In this document: piece after piece, positions 26,916 to 35,623 of the stretch
Layout: each line of letters opens with the position of its first letter
Position numbering within the stretch: position 1 is the stretch's first letter
NCBI GenBank assembly: GCA_024235135.1
Contig: JACKMZ010000002.1
Location: 248,001 to 312,000, forward strand
DNA length: 64,000 nt
Source of the DNA: Gammaproteobacteria bacterium
Lineage (GTDB): Bacteria; Pseudomonadota; Gammaproteobacteria; Competibacterales; Competibacteraceae
Reading direction: 5' to 3'
The notes under the pieces: generated by a model
What the model was told of the DNA's origin: nothing
What the model saw: only the letters and a program-made list of their open reading frames with translations
Database searches by the model: none
Program-made: the position numbers and the translations under genes

Positions 26916-27308
26916 GGCAACAGGCTCCCCCCAACGCTTATCATTTTTGCAACAAAAGTGAAAAATAAGAGTAGTGAATAAGCGCGGATAACGCGCTTCC
27001 GGTTCCTTCCAAGGTATTGGGCGAACCGTTTTATTGATTAGTATGGACCACTATAGAATGTGATTTGTCTATGCGTCAAGCACAATACAATGTGTTTTAT
27101 AAGCACTCGACAGCCCGATAAAATGACTTGAAAAAGCGTTTTTTTAATGCTTTCATTTAGGGAGTCCTGACACGATTGAGGCTGTTGTAAATTTATAAAT
27201 ACTAGCGTTGTAACCTGGTGACACCAGTGGTATAACCGACTACACTTAGCATTCAGAAAACAAAGGATAAAAACGGTAGCGGATTATCAATTTTCCGAGG
27301 GAGAAACC
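26916..27308. other. Intergenic regulatory region between nrdJa and the lipoprotein gene
   Basis: 393 bases between divergent genes, mostly AT-rich. It holds two NrdR-box-like palindromes (listed separately) and must hold promoters for both directions. Long runs such as TTTTTTTAATGC around 27139 occur, but no further element was recognised. Confidence 0.5.
27048..27095. promoter_or_regulatory. Tandem NrdR-box-like sites
   Basis: Two 16-base imperfect palindromes, CCACTATAGAATGTGA (27048-27063) and GCACAATACAATGTGT (27080-27095), match the NrdR consensus ACACWATATATWGTGT at about 12 and 13 of 16 positions. Their starts are 32 bases apart, three helical turns, the spacing known for paired NrdR boxes. 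They lie 130-180 bases upstream of nrdJa, a typical NrdR target. No nrdR gene is in the window. Confidence 0.65.
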
Positions 27309-27989
27309 ATGAAAACTTTTTATACATCTCTCATACTTATTGCGTCCCTCGGGCTGGGGGCCTGTGCCTCGCAAGTCCCGTTGGCTACAACCTATCCCAT
27401 CACCTACCAGCAAAAAATGCAGGCGGCCCACCATTGGGATGTATTAGCCGCCGATGTGGCGGACCGTCTGTCCAAGGCGCTGTCCACCCAGGATCCTTCG
27501 GGCGGTAAGCAGATTCTCAACGTCCAAGGCGCCAAATGCTGCACCGTTTTCAACTATGCCTTCCACGAGTTCCTTGTCACCCGCCTGTTAGAGAAGGGGT
27601 TTGGCGTAAGCAGTTCCCCCAATGTCGGTTTACCGGTGACCTATCAGACTCAGGTCGTTACCCACAAGGACCGCGGTTTTATTCGTCCGACTCCTGGGCT
27701 GTTCACGGGTTTGACGGCCGGCGTTCTGGTATTGCGTAACTTGGCTAAGAGCGCGAGCCCTGGACCGGCGGCGGCTGTAGGATTGGCCGCGGTTGGACTG
27801 GATGTAGGAACCGGTTATATCACCGGGGGCGTGCCTGATAATGAAATCATCGTGACCACCTCCGTTATGAGCGGCGACCGTTATCTGGTGCGGATCAGCG
27901 ATATTTACTATGTCAATGACAACAACCGCGATCAGTATATCGCCAAAGCGGCTCCTCCCACGCGTTTGATGGAGGTCGTAGGACAATGA
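27309..27989 (+). CDS. Predicted lipoprotein of unknown function
   Basis: 226 residues with a lipoprotein signal (hydrophobic ILIASLGLGACAS; lipobox LGAC, Cys near 19). The mature part has no fold I recognise by eye. It contains a hydrophobic glycine/alanine-rich stretch near residues 133-177 (LFTGLTAGVLVLRNL, AAAVGLAAVGLDVGTGYITGG) and a paired Cys (GAKCCTVF). GGGAG precedes the ATG. It overlaps the FlgO-like gene by four bases (ATGA), so the two lipoproteins are co-expressed and may work together at the outer membrane. Confidence 0.8.
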   Translation: MKTFYTSLILIASLGLGACASQVPLATTYPITYQQKMQAAHHWDVLAADVADRLSKALSTQDPSGGKQILNVQGAKCCTVFNYAFHEFLVTRLLEKGFGVSSSPNVGLPVTYQTQVVTHKDRGFIRPTPGLFTGLTAGVLVLRNLAKSASPGPAAAVGLAAVGLDVGTGYITGGVPDNEIIVTTSVMSGDRYLVRISDIYYVNDNNRDQYIAKAAPPTRLMEVVGQ

Positions 27990-28528
27990 GAATACCCGTT
28001 GTATTGTGTGCGTCCTTGCTCACGGCGGCGTTTGGGATCGTAGGCTGCAGCACCTCGGATGAAGTCGTTACGACCAAACAGGATAACGACCTGGTGGTGG
28101 AAAGCTATCAGGCCGCCGACTTCCTGATGAGCCAGGTGCCTTGGCTGAAGGAGGATCGGGGACCTCTGCTGGTCGCGACCTTCGTGGATGTCAACGCTTT
28201 GGAAAATTCCTCGGCGCTGGGCCGAATCGTTGCGGAACAGGTATCGTCCCGCTTCGCGCAGCAAGGCTTCTCGGTCATCGAAATGAAACTGCGCAACAAC
28301 ATCTTCATTCGGCAGAATGGCGGTGAGTTCGTCCTTTCGCGCGATGTCCGGGAACTCAGCCAGACCCATAATGCTTCCGCGGTGTTGGCTGGAACGTACG
28401 CCGTCGGACGGCGCTCGGTTTACGTCAGCGCCCGCCTGATTCGCGCGGCGGACAGCCTGGTTCTTTCCGGTTATGACTACAGCCTGCCTATCGGCCCCGA
28501 TACGCGGGCTTTGTTGGCCAGTCAATAA
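27986..28528 (+). CDS. FlgO-family lipoprotein
   Basis: 180 residues with a signal peptide and lipobox VGCS (Cys near 21). The mature region resembles the FlgO domain, an outer-membrane protein family first described in Vibrio flagella but widely found outside flagellar loci: GPLLVATFVDVNALENSSALGRIVAEQVSSRFAQQGFSVIEMKL, followed by AVLAGTYAVGRRSVYVSARLIRAADSLVLSGYDYSLP. No flagellar gene is near, so the name reflects fold only. The start overlaps the preceding lipoprotein gene, and a strong terminator follows. Confidence 0.8.
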   Translation: MRIPVVLCASLLTAAFGIVGCSTSDEVVTTKQDNDLVVESYQAADFLMSQVPWLKEDRGPLLVATFVDVNALENSSALGRIVAEQVSSRFAQQGFSVIEMKLRNNIFIRQNGGEFVLSRDVRELSQTHNASAVLAGTYAVGRRSVYVSARLIRAADSLVLSGYDYSLPIGPDTRALLASQ

Positions 28529-28548
28529 AGTTTTTCAAGCTTCCCTCC

Positions 28549-28586
28549 GCTTCCCCAGGTTCCTATCTGCTTGGGGAAGCTTTTTT
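28549..28586 (+). terminator. Intrinsic terminator after the lipoprotein pair
   Basis: GCTTCCCCA (28549-28557) pairs perfectly with TGGGGAAGC (28572-28580), with a 14-base loop, and is followed by TTTTTT (28581-28586). It ends the 27309-28528 transcription unit 20 bases after the stop codon. Confidence 0.9.
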
Positions 28587-28699
28587 CTCCCGTTGCCAGT
28601 AGCCTACCGAACTACCGAATCGCTTGTTCGGCGAAAGTCGGACGCCAGGGTTTTGATGGCTGTCCTCGCGGCCCTATCGACCGATCCCAATAATCCAAT

Positions 28700-29362
28700 A
28701 TGCGCGATGCAACCGATGTAACGGGTTGCCGGCAGCCGAGCCGCTTCCTGCGTTTATGGCGACAGTCTCCTATTGCCGATACGGCTCCCGAGCCCGAAGC
28801 CGTCCATGCGGAACTGGTCACTCGCTACAGTGAACCCCACAGGCATTACCACAACTGCGCCCATATCGACCATTGCCTGGAACAGTTGGATCTGGCCGGC
28901 ACGCGGGTGGTCGAACCCACTATCGTGGAAATGGCGTTGTGGTTTCACGATGTGATTTACGATCCGCGCGCCACGGATAACGAAAGGCAAAGTGCGGAGT
29001 TGTTCTGGCGGCGCATCGGACGTCATGCCGATGCGGATTTCAGCCGATCGGTGCACGACGCGATCATGGTGACGACTCACCGGGTATATCCCCGCAGCTT
29101 GGCGGAGAAATTCGTGGTCGATGTCGATTTGTCGTCCTTTGGATTGTCACCCGACGGGTTCGATCGCAATGGTCGCGATGTGCGCGCCGAGTACGCGCAT
29201 GTGCCGGACGCGATCTTTTATCTAGCCCATCGCCGGATTCTTGAGACGCTGCTGGCGCGACCGACGGTTTTTTTCACGGAATTCTTCCGTGCTCGTTACG
29301 AAGCGGCGGCGCGAGCCAATATTCAGCGTCGATTGGCCCAGATCAGTGGGCAGGGTTATTGA
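28700..29362 (+). CDS. Predicted HD-superfamily metal-dependent phosphohydrolase (COG4339 type)
   Basis: 220-residue protein related to HD-domain phosphohydrolases. Motifs visible: RHYHNCAHIDHCLEQLD near residues 48-64 (first His cluster) and ALWFHDVIYDP near 79-89 (the HD pair), then MVTTHRVYP near 123-131 and VVDVDLSSFGLS near 139-150. These metal ligands are intact. The substrate is unknown. It is followed on the same strand by phnN after 57 bases, so both may act on phosphorylated sugars or nucleotides, but that is inference from proximity only. Confidence 0.8.
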   Translation: MRDATDVTGCRQPSRFLRLWRQSPIADTAPEPEAVHAELVTRYSEPHRHYHNCAHIDHCLEQLDLAGTRVVEPTIVEMALWFHDVIYDPRATDNERQSAELFWRRIGRHADADFSRSVHDAIMVTTHRVYPRSLAEKFVVDVDLSSFGLSPDGFDRNGRDVRAEYAHVPDAIFYLAHRRILETLLARPTVFFTEFFRARYEAAARANIQRRLAQISGQGY

Positions 29363-29419
29363 AACGGCGGCTTATCGCGGACACTGTCGCAGCGATCGTC
29401 CCTCTTCCGGCATGACGGC

Positions 29420-29980
29420 ATGAACCATACAAAACGCCCCTTGTTTTATCTGATGGGCGCATCGGGGGCGGGCAAGGACAGCTTGATCGCCTACGCTCGT
29501 CAGCGGTTGGACGGCCTGTCCTCCACCGTGTTCGCCCATCGTTACATCACCCGCCCACCCAGCGCGGAAGGTGAAAACCACATCTATCTGAGTCCGGCTG
29601 AATTCGAACAACGCTGGCGGGTCGGTTGCTTCGCCATGCACTGGGACAGCCACGGCTACCGTTATGGCATCGGGATCGAGATCGATTGCTGGCTGGACTT
29701 GGGCCTGACGGTCCTGGTCAGCGGCTCGCGTGGACATTTGCCGCAGGCCAGGCAGCGCTATCCTGATCTGCGAGCGGTACTGGTCAAGGTGTCTCCCGAG
29801 CGCCTGGGAGAACGGTTGCGCCGGCGTGGTCGTGAGTCCGCCGACGAAATCGCCGAACGTATGCGGCGCGCCGGGGCGTTCGGCGAATCACTGCGGGAGG
29901 TCCCCGATTTGATCATCCTCGACAACGACGGTCCCTTGGAAGAAGCCGGGACTTGTCTGCTCAAGTTGCTGCGCGACTGA
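29420..29980 (+). CDS. phnN: Ribose 1,5-bisphosphate phosphokinase PhnN
   Basis: Guanylate-kinase-like enzyme that phosphorylates ribose 1,5-bisphosphate to PRPP. The protein is 186 residues. The P-loop GASGAGKDS is near residues 13-21, HRYITRPPSAEGENHIYLSPAEFEQR near 41-66 carries the conserved Arg/Glu pair, and a lid region lies near RLGERLRRRGRES. No C-P lyase (phn) genes are around it, so here it is a stand-alone PRPP-salvage gene. It converges with the ketoreductase of the polyene-like operon, with only 18 bases between stops. Confidence 0.87.
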   Translation: MNHTKRPLFYLMGASGAGKDSLIAYARQRLDGLSSTVFAHRYITRPPSAEGENHIYLSPAEFEQRWRVGCFAMHWDSHGYRYGIGIEIDCWLDLGLTVLVSGSRGHLPQARQRYPDLRAVLVKVSPERLGERLRRRGRESADEIAERMRRAGAFGESLREVPDLIILDNDGPLEEAGTCLLKLLRD

Positions 29981-29998
29981 TCCTGCGTCGACCGTTTT

Positions 29999-30742
29999 TC
30001 AGATCATGGCGCCGTTGATGCCGATCACCTGCGCTGAGATGTAGGCCGCTTCCGGCGAAGCGAGAAAGCCCACCAGCGCGGCGACTTCATCGGGCGTGCC
30101 GGCCCGTCGCATAGGCACCAGGCGTTTGATGCTCGTTTCGTCGAACTCGGCTTGGCTGATTCGGCCGGCGATGACGCCCGGTGCGACGACATTGACCGTA
30201 ATCCCACGTGAAGCCAGTTCCAGGGCCAGCGATTTGGCCGCGCCATGCAAACCCGCCTTGGCGGCGGCATAATTGACCTGGCCACGGTTGCCGAGTACGC
30301 CCGCTACCGAGGAGATCACGATGATCCGCCCCCAGCGGGTGCGGATCATGGGCAACAACAAGGGCTGGGTGACATTGAAAAATCCGTTCAGGGAAACGTC
30401 CAGGACACGCTGCCATTGCTCGGCCTTCATGCCGGCCATCGGGGCGTCGGCATAGATACCGGCATTGCTGACCAGTACTTGCAGTGGGCCGTCACGCAGC
30501 AACGTGTCCAGGGATTGTTGGGTTTCCTGGGCATCGGTGACGTCGAAAACCACCGCCTCCGCCGAACCCCCCCTGTCCTGGATCGTGGCGGCCACCTCCT
30601 GGGCGCGTTGCGGATGACGATGAGCATGTACGATGACATGCAGTCCCGCTTGCGCCAATCGCCTGCAAATAGCCGCGCCGATGTCGCCGCTGCCGCCCGT
30701 GACCAAGGCGCGTTTCCCGGAGAGCGTCGTCGTTAGAGACAC
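29999..30742 (-). CDS. 3-oxoacyl-ACP reductase (FabG/ApeQ-like ketoreductase)
   Basis: SDR-family NADPH ketoreductase, 247 residues. The cofactor motif TGGSGDIGAAI is near 15-25, NAG in VSNAGIYAD near 92, catalytic Ser in VISSVAGV near 145, and YAAAKAGLHGAAKSLA near 158 gives the Tyr-x3-Lys pair. It is the last gene of the eight-gene operon. Its GTG start overlaps the preceding gene by 10 bases. In aryl polyene clusters an equivalent enzyme (ApeQ) reduces the beta-keto group after each ketosynthase extension. Confidence 0.9.
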   Translation of the reverse strand: MSLTTTLSGKRALVTGGSGDIGAAICRRLAQAGLHVIVHAHRHPQRAQEVAATIQDRGGSAEAVVFDVTDAQETQQSLDTLLRDGPLQVLVSNAGIYADAPMAGMKAEQWQRVLDVSLNGFFNVTQPLLLPMIRTRWGRIIVISSVAGVLGNRGQVNYAAAKAGLHGAAKSLALELASRGITVNVVAPGVIAGRISQAEFDETSIKRLVPMRRAGTPDEVAALVGFLASPEAAYISAQVIGINGAMI

Positions 30743-31530
30743 GGCGCGTACTGGATGAGCAGTTGTTGATCGCTCACATAGGGCAGACTGATCTGCCGTG
30801 CGCGACCGGCCGCCATGGCCTGCAACAAAGGCAGGCTGCGGGCCGCCGGATTACCCTGACGCAGACGCTCCAGCTCCGGGTCGTCGAGGCAATCCTCGGA
30901 ACTCTGCGACGTCAAGCTCATCTGCAGCTTAGCCAGGCTGATCGGCCAGGATTTCGGCCCCAGCAACAGGGCCGTCGCGAAGGGCGCGTACAAGGGGCGT
31001 GCGGCGGACAAGGGAAAGGGCGCCGGCTGATCGTAGGCGACCAGCAATACCGGAGCCTGTTCGCTTTGGGCAATGGTCGCGGCTTCCAACAGGCCCGCGC
31101 TGAAACTCCAATCATAGGCCGACAGACTGGTGGAGGCTTGCCGGCAGGCACTGCCGATGGTCCAGTAACCGGCGGCGGCGTTGTGCACGGAATTGTGGAA
31201 ATGCGTCGGGGAGACGGGTCGCTCCGGCAACAGCAGGGCATTGCACAATTTATCGATGATATCGTAATCACCACCGGATGAAGCGAATACCGAACAGATC
31301 TGGGTGGCATTGACGTCGACCTCATCCATGGCTTCCTGGGCCGCTTGCAACGCCAGTTTAGTGGTGCCGGAAAGGCGCCGTCGTTCATTGGCGGGTAGCA
31401 GGGCCGGATGGAAGCTGGGTAGGGGTTGAGGCCGATAAGCCTGTGCGCCGCGCAGCACGGCGAGATGGGCCTGCCAGCCCAGCAAGCCGGGCGCGGCCAT
31501 TCCTACGCTGCGCACATAGATCGTCGTCAC
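30733..31530 (-). CDS. Chain-length-factor-like ketosynthase homologue (ApeC type), copy 1
   Basis: 265-residue protein of the short beta-ketoacyl synthase-like family that pairs with a full ketosynthase in aryl polyene systems. The region normally holding the active-site Cys reads VFASSGGDYDIID near residues 82-94, so it is probably non-catalytic. VHNAAAGYWTIGSA and STSLSAYDWSFSAGLLEA are characteristic. Its GTG start overlaps the upstream ketosynthase stop (GTGA, four bases). It aligns by eye over its full length with the copy at 36057-36854; both are 265 residues. Confidence 0.8.
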   Translation of the reverse strand: MTTIYVRSVGMAAPGLLGWQAHLAVLRGAQAYRPQPLPSFHPALLPANERRRLSGTTKLALQAAQEAMDEVDVNATQICSVFASSGGDYDIIDKLCNALLLPERPVSPTHFHNSVHNAAAGYWTIGSACRQASTSLSAYDWSFSAGLLEAATIAQSEQAPVLLVAYDQPAPFPLSAARPLYAPFATALLLGPKSWPISLAKLQMSLTSQSSEDCLDDPELERLRQGNPAARSLPLLQAMAAGRARQISLPYVSDQQLLIQYAPCL

Positions 31531-32723
31531 CGCCGCAGATTTCCGAATATCAGGCTGCAGTTGTTACCGCCGAAGCCGAAGGAATTGCTCAGTACCACAG
31601 CGACCGGTGACGCCCGATTTTCCAACAGGAGATTGGCCGACAACCGGGGATCGATGGTCCGGGTGTTGAGGGTGGCGGGCAACAAGCCCTGTTCGATGCT
31701 CATGCAGGAAATGATCGCTTCGGTAATCCCCGCCGCGCCCAGCGTATGGCCCGTCCAGCCCTTGGTGGAGCTGCAGGGAGGGCGGGTGCCGAATTGCCGG
31801 ACTACGGCCCGATCCTCGGCGACGTCGTTGGCCGGCGTGGCCGTACCGTGGAGATTGATGTAGTCCACCTGTTCCGCCCGGAGTCCCGCCTTGTCCAACG
31901 CGCGCTGCATGGCGAGCTGCGCGCCCGCTCCCTCGGGGTGTACGGCCGACATGTGATGGGCGTCGCTACTTTCTCCATAGCCCAATAGAGCGACTCCCCG
32001 ATCATCCGGCTTAGCCCACTCCAGCAGGGCGAAACCGGCCGCCTCGCCGATATTGAGGCCGTCGCGCGTCCCATCCCAGGGTTGGCATAAACGGTGCGAG
32101 AGCAGACCCAAGGCTTTGAAACCGTACAAAGTAGTCAAACACAGGCTGTCCACGCCACCCACCACGGCGGCATCGCAAAGTCCGGCCTGCATGTGCCGAT
32201 AGGCGGTGGCGAACACTTTGGCGCTGGAGGAACAGGCCGTGGAAACGGCCAGGGTCGGGCCGGCCAGGTGGAGACGGCGGCGAGCGAAATCGGCGGCGGA
32301 AAAGACGTTGTGCGTGTGCTGATAAACGAAGCTGTCTGGCAGCCTGCCGGTCCGCGCATCGCGTGTACGGTACGCCTGTTCGGTGGCCAGTATGCCGGAG
32401 GTGCTGGTGCCGACGAAGACTCCGATGCGTTGGGCGCCGTAGCGTTGGACCGCGGTGGCGACCCGTTCCGCGAAACCATCCTGATGCAAGGCCAGATTGG
32501 CCAACCGATTGTTGCGGCAGTCGAAGGGCGCCAGTTCTCCCCGTATGGGCTCCTCTTCCACCCCCTCGACGCGCCCGATCCAGGTGTCCAGCTCCGCATC
32601 CTCGAAATCGCAGGGACGTAGCCCCCCACGTTCCCGATGCAAGGCTCCTAGCGTCGCCTGCTTGCCGCGGCCCAGCGCGCTGAGTGTCGTATAGGCGGAA
32701 AGCCGCAAGGGGTGCATGGGCAT
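31527..32723 (-). CDS. Beta-ketoacyl-ACP synthase (FabF/ApeO-like), copy 1
   Basis: 398-residue condensing enzyme. The nucleophile Cys is in AVSTACSSSAKVF near residues 164-176, the first His in NLHGTATPANDVAED near 292-306, and the second in STKGWTGHTLGAAG near 324-337; GFGGNNCSLIFG closes the protein. All three catalytic residues are present, so it should extend an ACP-bound chain. It starts at an ATG seven bases after the MMPL gene and overlaps its chain-length-factor partner. Close paralogue of the gene at 36848-38032. Confidence 0.9.
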   Translation of the reverse strand: MPMHPLRLSAYTTLSALGRGKQATLGALHRERGGLRPCDFEDAELDTWIGRVEGVEEEPIRGELAPFDCRNNRLANLALHQDGFAERVATAVQRYGAQRIGVFVGTSTSGILATEQAYRTRDARTGRLPDSFVYQHTHNVFSAADFARRRLHLAGPTLAVSTACSSSAKVFATAYRHMQAGLCDAAVVGGVDSLCLTTLYGFKALGLLSHRLCQPWDGTRDGLNIGEAAGFALLEWAKPDDRGVALLGYGESSDAHHMSAVHPEGAGAQLAMQRALDKAGLRAEQVDYINLHGTATPANDVAEDRAVVRQFGTRPPCSSTKGWTGHTLGAAGITEAIISCMSIEQGLLPATLNTRTIDPRLSANLLLENRASPVAVVLSNSFGFGGNNCSLIFGNLRR

Positions 32724-32730
32724 GAATAGG

Positions 32731-35067
32731 TCAGTGTCGTTCAGACGCCGGATCAGGGGGTGTCGCCATCTGCTGGGCCAGCGCCCAAGCCATCAGGAAA
32801 CCGAGCAAAATTCCAATGGCCACTGTCTGGCCGATAGCCTGCAACACCGGTAACGTGGAAAAAGCAAGCATACCAAATACCACCAGGGTCGAACCACTGC
32901 ACACCAGCAAGGCAAAGAGTGTCTGGGCCCGTCGCTGCAAGTCCTGTTCGGGGCGGCTGAAAAACAGGCTGTAGTCAATGCTCAACCCGATTACCAGCAG
33001 CAGAGAGACTAGATGAAACAGGGACAGGCGTTTGCCCAACAACCACAGCACGGCGACATCGCTAATGATAGCCAGCGCCACGGGCAATAACACCAGCAGC
33101 AAACGGCGTGGCGAACGCAGGCTCAAGCCCAGCACAAGGCTGAGCAGCGCCCCGCCCCAGGCCATGCGCAGCAAAGCCTCGTCACGGAAAGCGCCGATCA
33201 GGCGATTGGTTTCGGCTTTCAGATCGAAGTAATGCACGCCTGCCAAGCCGTCGAATGTCCGCGCCAAGGCCACGCTGTCCTGGACGCCGGAAAGCGGAAT
33301 CAACGCCCGCCACTCCCCCGCCTGTGCGAACAACAGCGACGAGACCCGCAAAGCCAATGGGGTTCCGGTCAAATCTTCGGGTCGTACCAACGACGCCGTG
33401 CGGGCTTGCGTCACCGCATCCAGAAAGGGTTCGAAAAGGCCGGGCTTGAAGGGTAAGCCTTGCAGCGCCTCTTGCAACTGGGCGGCAAGTTGAGCCCGCG
33501 CCGGCAAAGCCATTTGGCGTTCGCGCTGGGTTCGTTGGCTGGGCAGATAGCGCGCGGCCATGTCGAAACCTTGCAGTATCCCATGGGCCACTGGCTCGGC
33601 TAACCGACCGGCCAGGGATTCACTGATCTGCAAAGCGGTCTCCGCGTTCACGGCGGTGATCACGATGACGTGACCGGCTTCCGGCGCGCCCAATTCGGTA
33701 CGCAAGTCGCGGTCGAGCTTCACGAGTGGGGAGGGTATCGGACTCAGGGCGGCCAGATCGTCCTCCCACAGGGGTGGCGCACTGAGCAACAGCATGACGG
33801 CCAGTGTCAGGCCCGTCATGCCCAGCGTCAGGGCCACGAAGCGGGGCGGGTGCAACAACGGTAGCCACGGAGAATCGGCCTGGATCACGGCCCAATGCGG
33901 GGGCGCTACCGAAGGCGGGACCAGTACCGGCAATACCCAGCGCGTCACCGCTGCCGCCGCCAGCAGCCCACTGATCGCGAACACCCCGAGTTGGGCCAGT
34001 CCAGGAAAATCCGTCGTGATCATGGCCAGATAGCCGAGCGCCGTGGTGAGCACGCCCATGCGCAGTGTCGGCCAGATGTCTTGCAGAGTCTGTTCCAGGG
34101 CCTGCGGGGGTCGCCAATGACTGAAACAGTGAATCGGGTAATCCACCGCGACGCCCAACAGCGTGACGCCGAAAGCCAGGGTGATTCCGTAGAGGCTACC
34201 GAATAGGAGGCCAACCGAGGCGACCCCGGCGGCAATGGCCGATAACAGGGGCAGGGCGCTGAGCAGCACGATACGCGGCGAGCGATAGACCAGCCACAAC
34301 AGGGCCATCACCAAAAAGCTGGCCAAGGCGCTCAACCACTGGGTTTCCGAGCGAATGACGGATTGCGACAGCGTACCCAGCACCCCCGCGCCGCTCAGCC
34401 GCAGGGTGACCAGTCCCTGGCGGGCATCGGCAAAGTGCTGACGGATAACCGCCAGTGCCTGCGATTGCGCGGCCAGATCGAAACCGGAGGCACGGGTTTC
34501 CACCAGCAACAAGGCCCGCTGGCCATCGGGTGAAAACCAGACCCCCTGCCGTTTGGCGGGCTGACGATCGGATTGCCAGAGCTGCAGCATGGCCAGGAAT
34601 TCGCCGGTGGGATCGGCTGGCAACAGGCGCTTGACGAGCGGTGACAGCGGTGAAGCCAATTCCCGTAGGCGTTGTTGCAGGGCGCTCCTCAATCCCGAGG
34701 CCGTGAAGCGTTCCGGGGTGATGTCCGGACTCAACAGATAGCGATAATCATCCAAGCGTCGCTGCGCAGCGGCGTCCAGGATTTCCGAACCGTTGGCGAT
34801 TTGCAGGAAGTGCCCGTTGGCGCGAAGACGTTCGGCCAGGATTTGGCTGCTGGCCGCCCGCTGCCGTTCCGTACCCCCTTCCAGTCCGATCAGAATGAGG
34901 CGCGTGGCCGGGCCCGAACGCAGTTGCTCCAGGAGTAGTGCGGAGCGGGCGTCATGGGCGGGTATGAACAGGGTCAAATCGGTGCTGACGGGAGTCGTCA
35001 GCGCCAGCCCACTGGCGAGCGCCAGCAGCGCCAGCCAGGTCAGAACGACTGCCCGTGATTTACTCAT
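32731..35067 (-). CDS. MMPL/RND-family exporter
   Basis: 778-residue membrane protein of the MMPL branch of RND transporters. It has an N-terminal signal-like helix, a large periplasmic loop, then a helix bundle (about 235-395) with GVAVDYPIHCFSHWR, a second periplasmic loop and a C-terminal bundle with GLSIDYSLFFSRPEQD; these two Asp-containing helices are the usual proton relay. In aryl polyene clusters a homologous exporter is thought to move the product or its lipid carrier from the inner membrane. It overlaps the LolA-like gene by eight bases. Confidence 0.88.
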   Translation of the reverse strand: MSKSRAVVLTWLALLALASGLALTTPVSTDLTLFIPAHDARSALLLEQLRSGPATRLILIGLEGGTERQRAASSQILAERLRANGHFLQIANGSEILDAAAQRRLDDYRYLLSPDITPERFTASGLRSALQQRLRELASPLSPLVKRLLPADPTGEFLAMLQLWQSDRQPAKRQGVWFSPDGQRALLLVETRASGFDLAAQSQALAVIRQHFADARQGLVTLRLSGAGVLGTLSQSVIRSETQWLSALASFLVMALLWLVYRSPRIVLLSALPLLSAIAAGVASVGLLFGSLYGITLAFGVTLLGVAVDYPIHCFSHWRPPQALEQTLQDIWPTLRMGVLTTALGYLAMITTDFPGLAQLGVFAISGLLAAAAVTRWVLPVLVPPSVAPPHWAVIQADSPWLPLLHPPRFVALTLGMTGLTLAVMLLLSAPPLWEDDLAALSPIPSPLVKLDRDLRTELGAPEAGHVIVITAVNAETALQISESLAGRLAEPVAHGILQGFDMAARYLPSQRTQRERQMALPARAQLAAQLQEALQGLPFKPGLFEPFLDAVTQARTASLVRPEDLTGTPLALRVSSLLFAQAGEWRALIPLSGVQDSVALARTFDGLAGVHYFDLKAETNRLIGAFRDEALLRMAWGGALLSLVLGLSLRSPRRLLLVLLPVALAIISDVAVLWLLGKRLSLFHLVSLLLVIGLSIDYSLFFSRPEQDLQRRAQTLFALLVCSGSTLVVFGMLAFSTLPVLQAIGQTVAIGILLGFLMAWALAQQMATPPDPASERH

Positions 35068-35623
35068 CGAGCGGTGTGATGGTCACCACGCTGCGATCCC
35101 CACTGGCTTCCAGCGTCTCCATACGCAACACGCGGTCTTGTTGGCCGCTCATTTCGATGGCCGAGACGTAATCGCGCAGAGCCGATTCCTTGGGTTCCAG
35201 GCGCAGCGTCCAGGCGCTCGGAGAACCTTGCAACCGCACCTGATAATAGCGTTTCAGGGTAGCGAGATCGCCCGCCAGCGTAGCGCGTATGGACTCCACC
35301 AATGCACCGACCTCGAAATGGCCCGGCAGGTAGAGATTGCGTCGTTGTTCCGGCGTCACGATCGTCAGCCAATCGCCATCGACTTCATAGGTTTCGGGAT
35401 AGGGTTGCAGGGTTTGTTTCTTCAGGTAATGCGGCGCGCGATAAGTCAGGGTCCCGTGCAAGAGCAGCGGTTCGGCCAGTACGGCGAGTTCCTTGCGTTC
35501 CTCGAAGCGGGCTTCGACCGACGGGACCTTGGCCAGGGATGCCATCAATTGTTGCAGGTCCCAATCCGCCGCCGTGGCGACAGGGCAAAGCACGACCAGG
35601 AGCATTGCCAGAAGCCGGGTCAT
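35060..35623 (-). CDS. LolA-like outer-membrane lipoprotein carrier protein
   Basis: 187-residue periplasmic protein with a signal peptide (MTRLLAMLLVVLCPVATAADW, cleavage near 18). The mature part begins LQQLMASLAKVPSVEARFEERKEL, the LolA-type start, and continues as beta strands (LHGTLTYRAPHYLKKQT, LTIVTPEQRRNLYL). It lies between the dehydratase and the MMPL exporter with four- and eight-base overlaps. In such clusters LolA-like proteins are believed to ferry the lipidic product across the periplasm. Confidence 0.82.
   Translation of the reverse strand: MTRLLAMLLVVLCPVATAADWDLQQLMASLAKVPSVEARFEERKELAVLAEPLLLHGTLTYRAPHYLKKQTLQPYPETYEVDGDWLTIVTPEQRRNLYLPGHFEVGALVESIRATLAGDLATLKRYYQVRLQGSPSAWTLRLEPKESALRDYVSAIEMSGQQDRVLRMETLEASGDRSVVTITPLDE

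Noticed and set aside
26916..27308. B12 riboswitch upstream of nrdJa
   Set aside because: I looked for the conserved B12 box (GCCACTG) and its surrounding helices on both strands and saw none.
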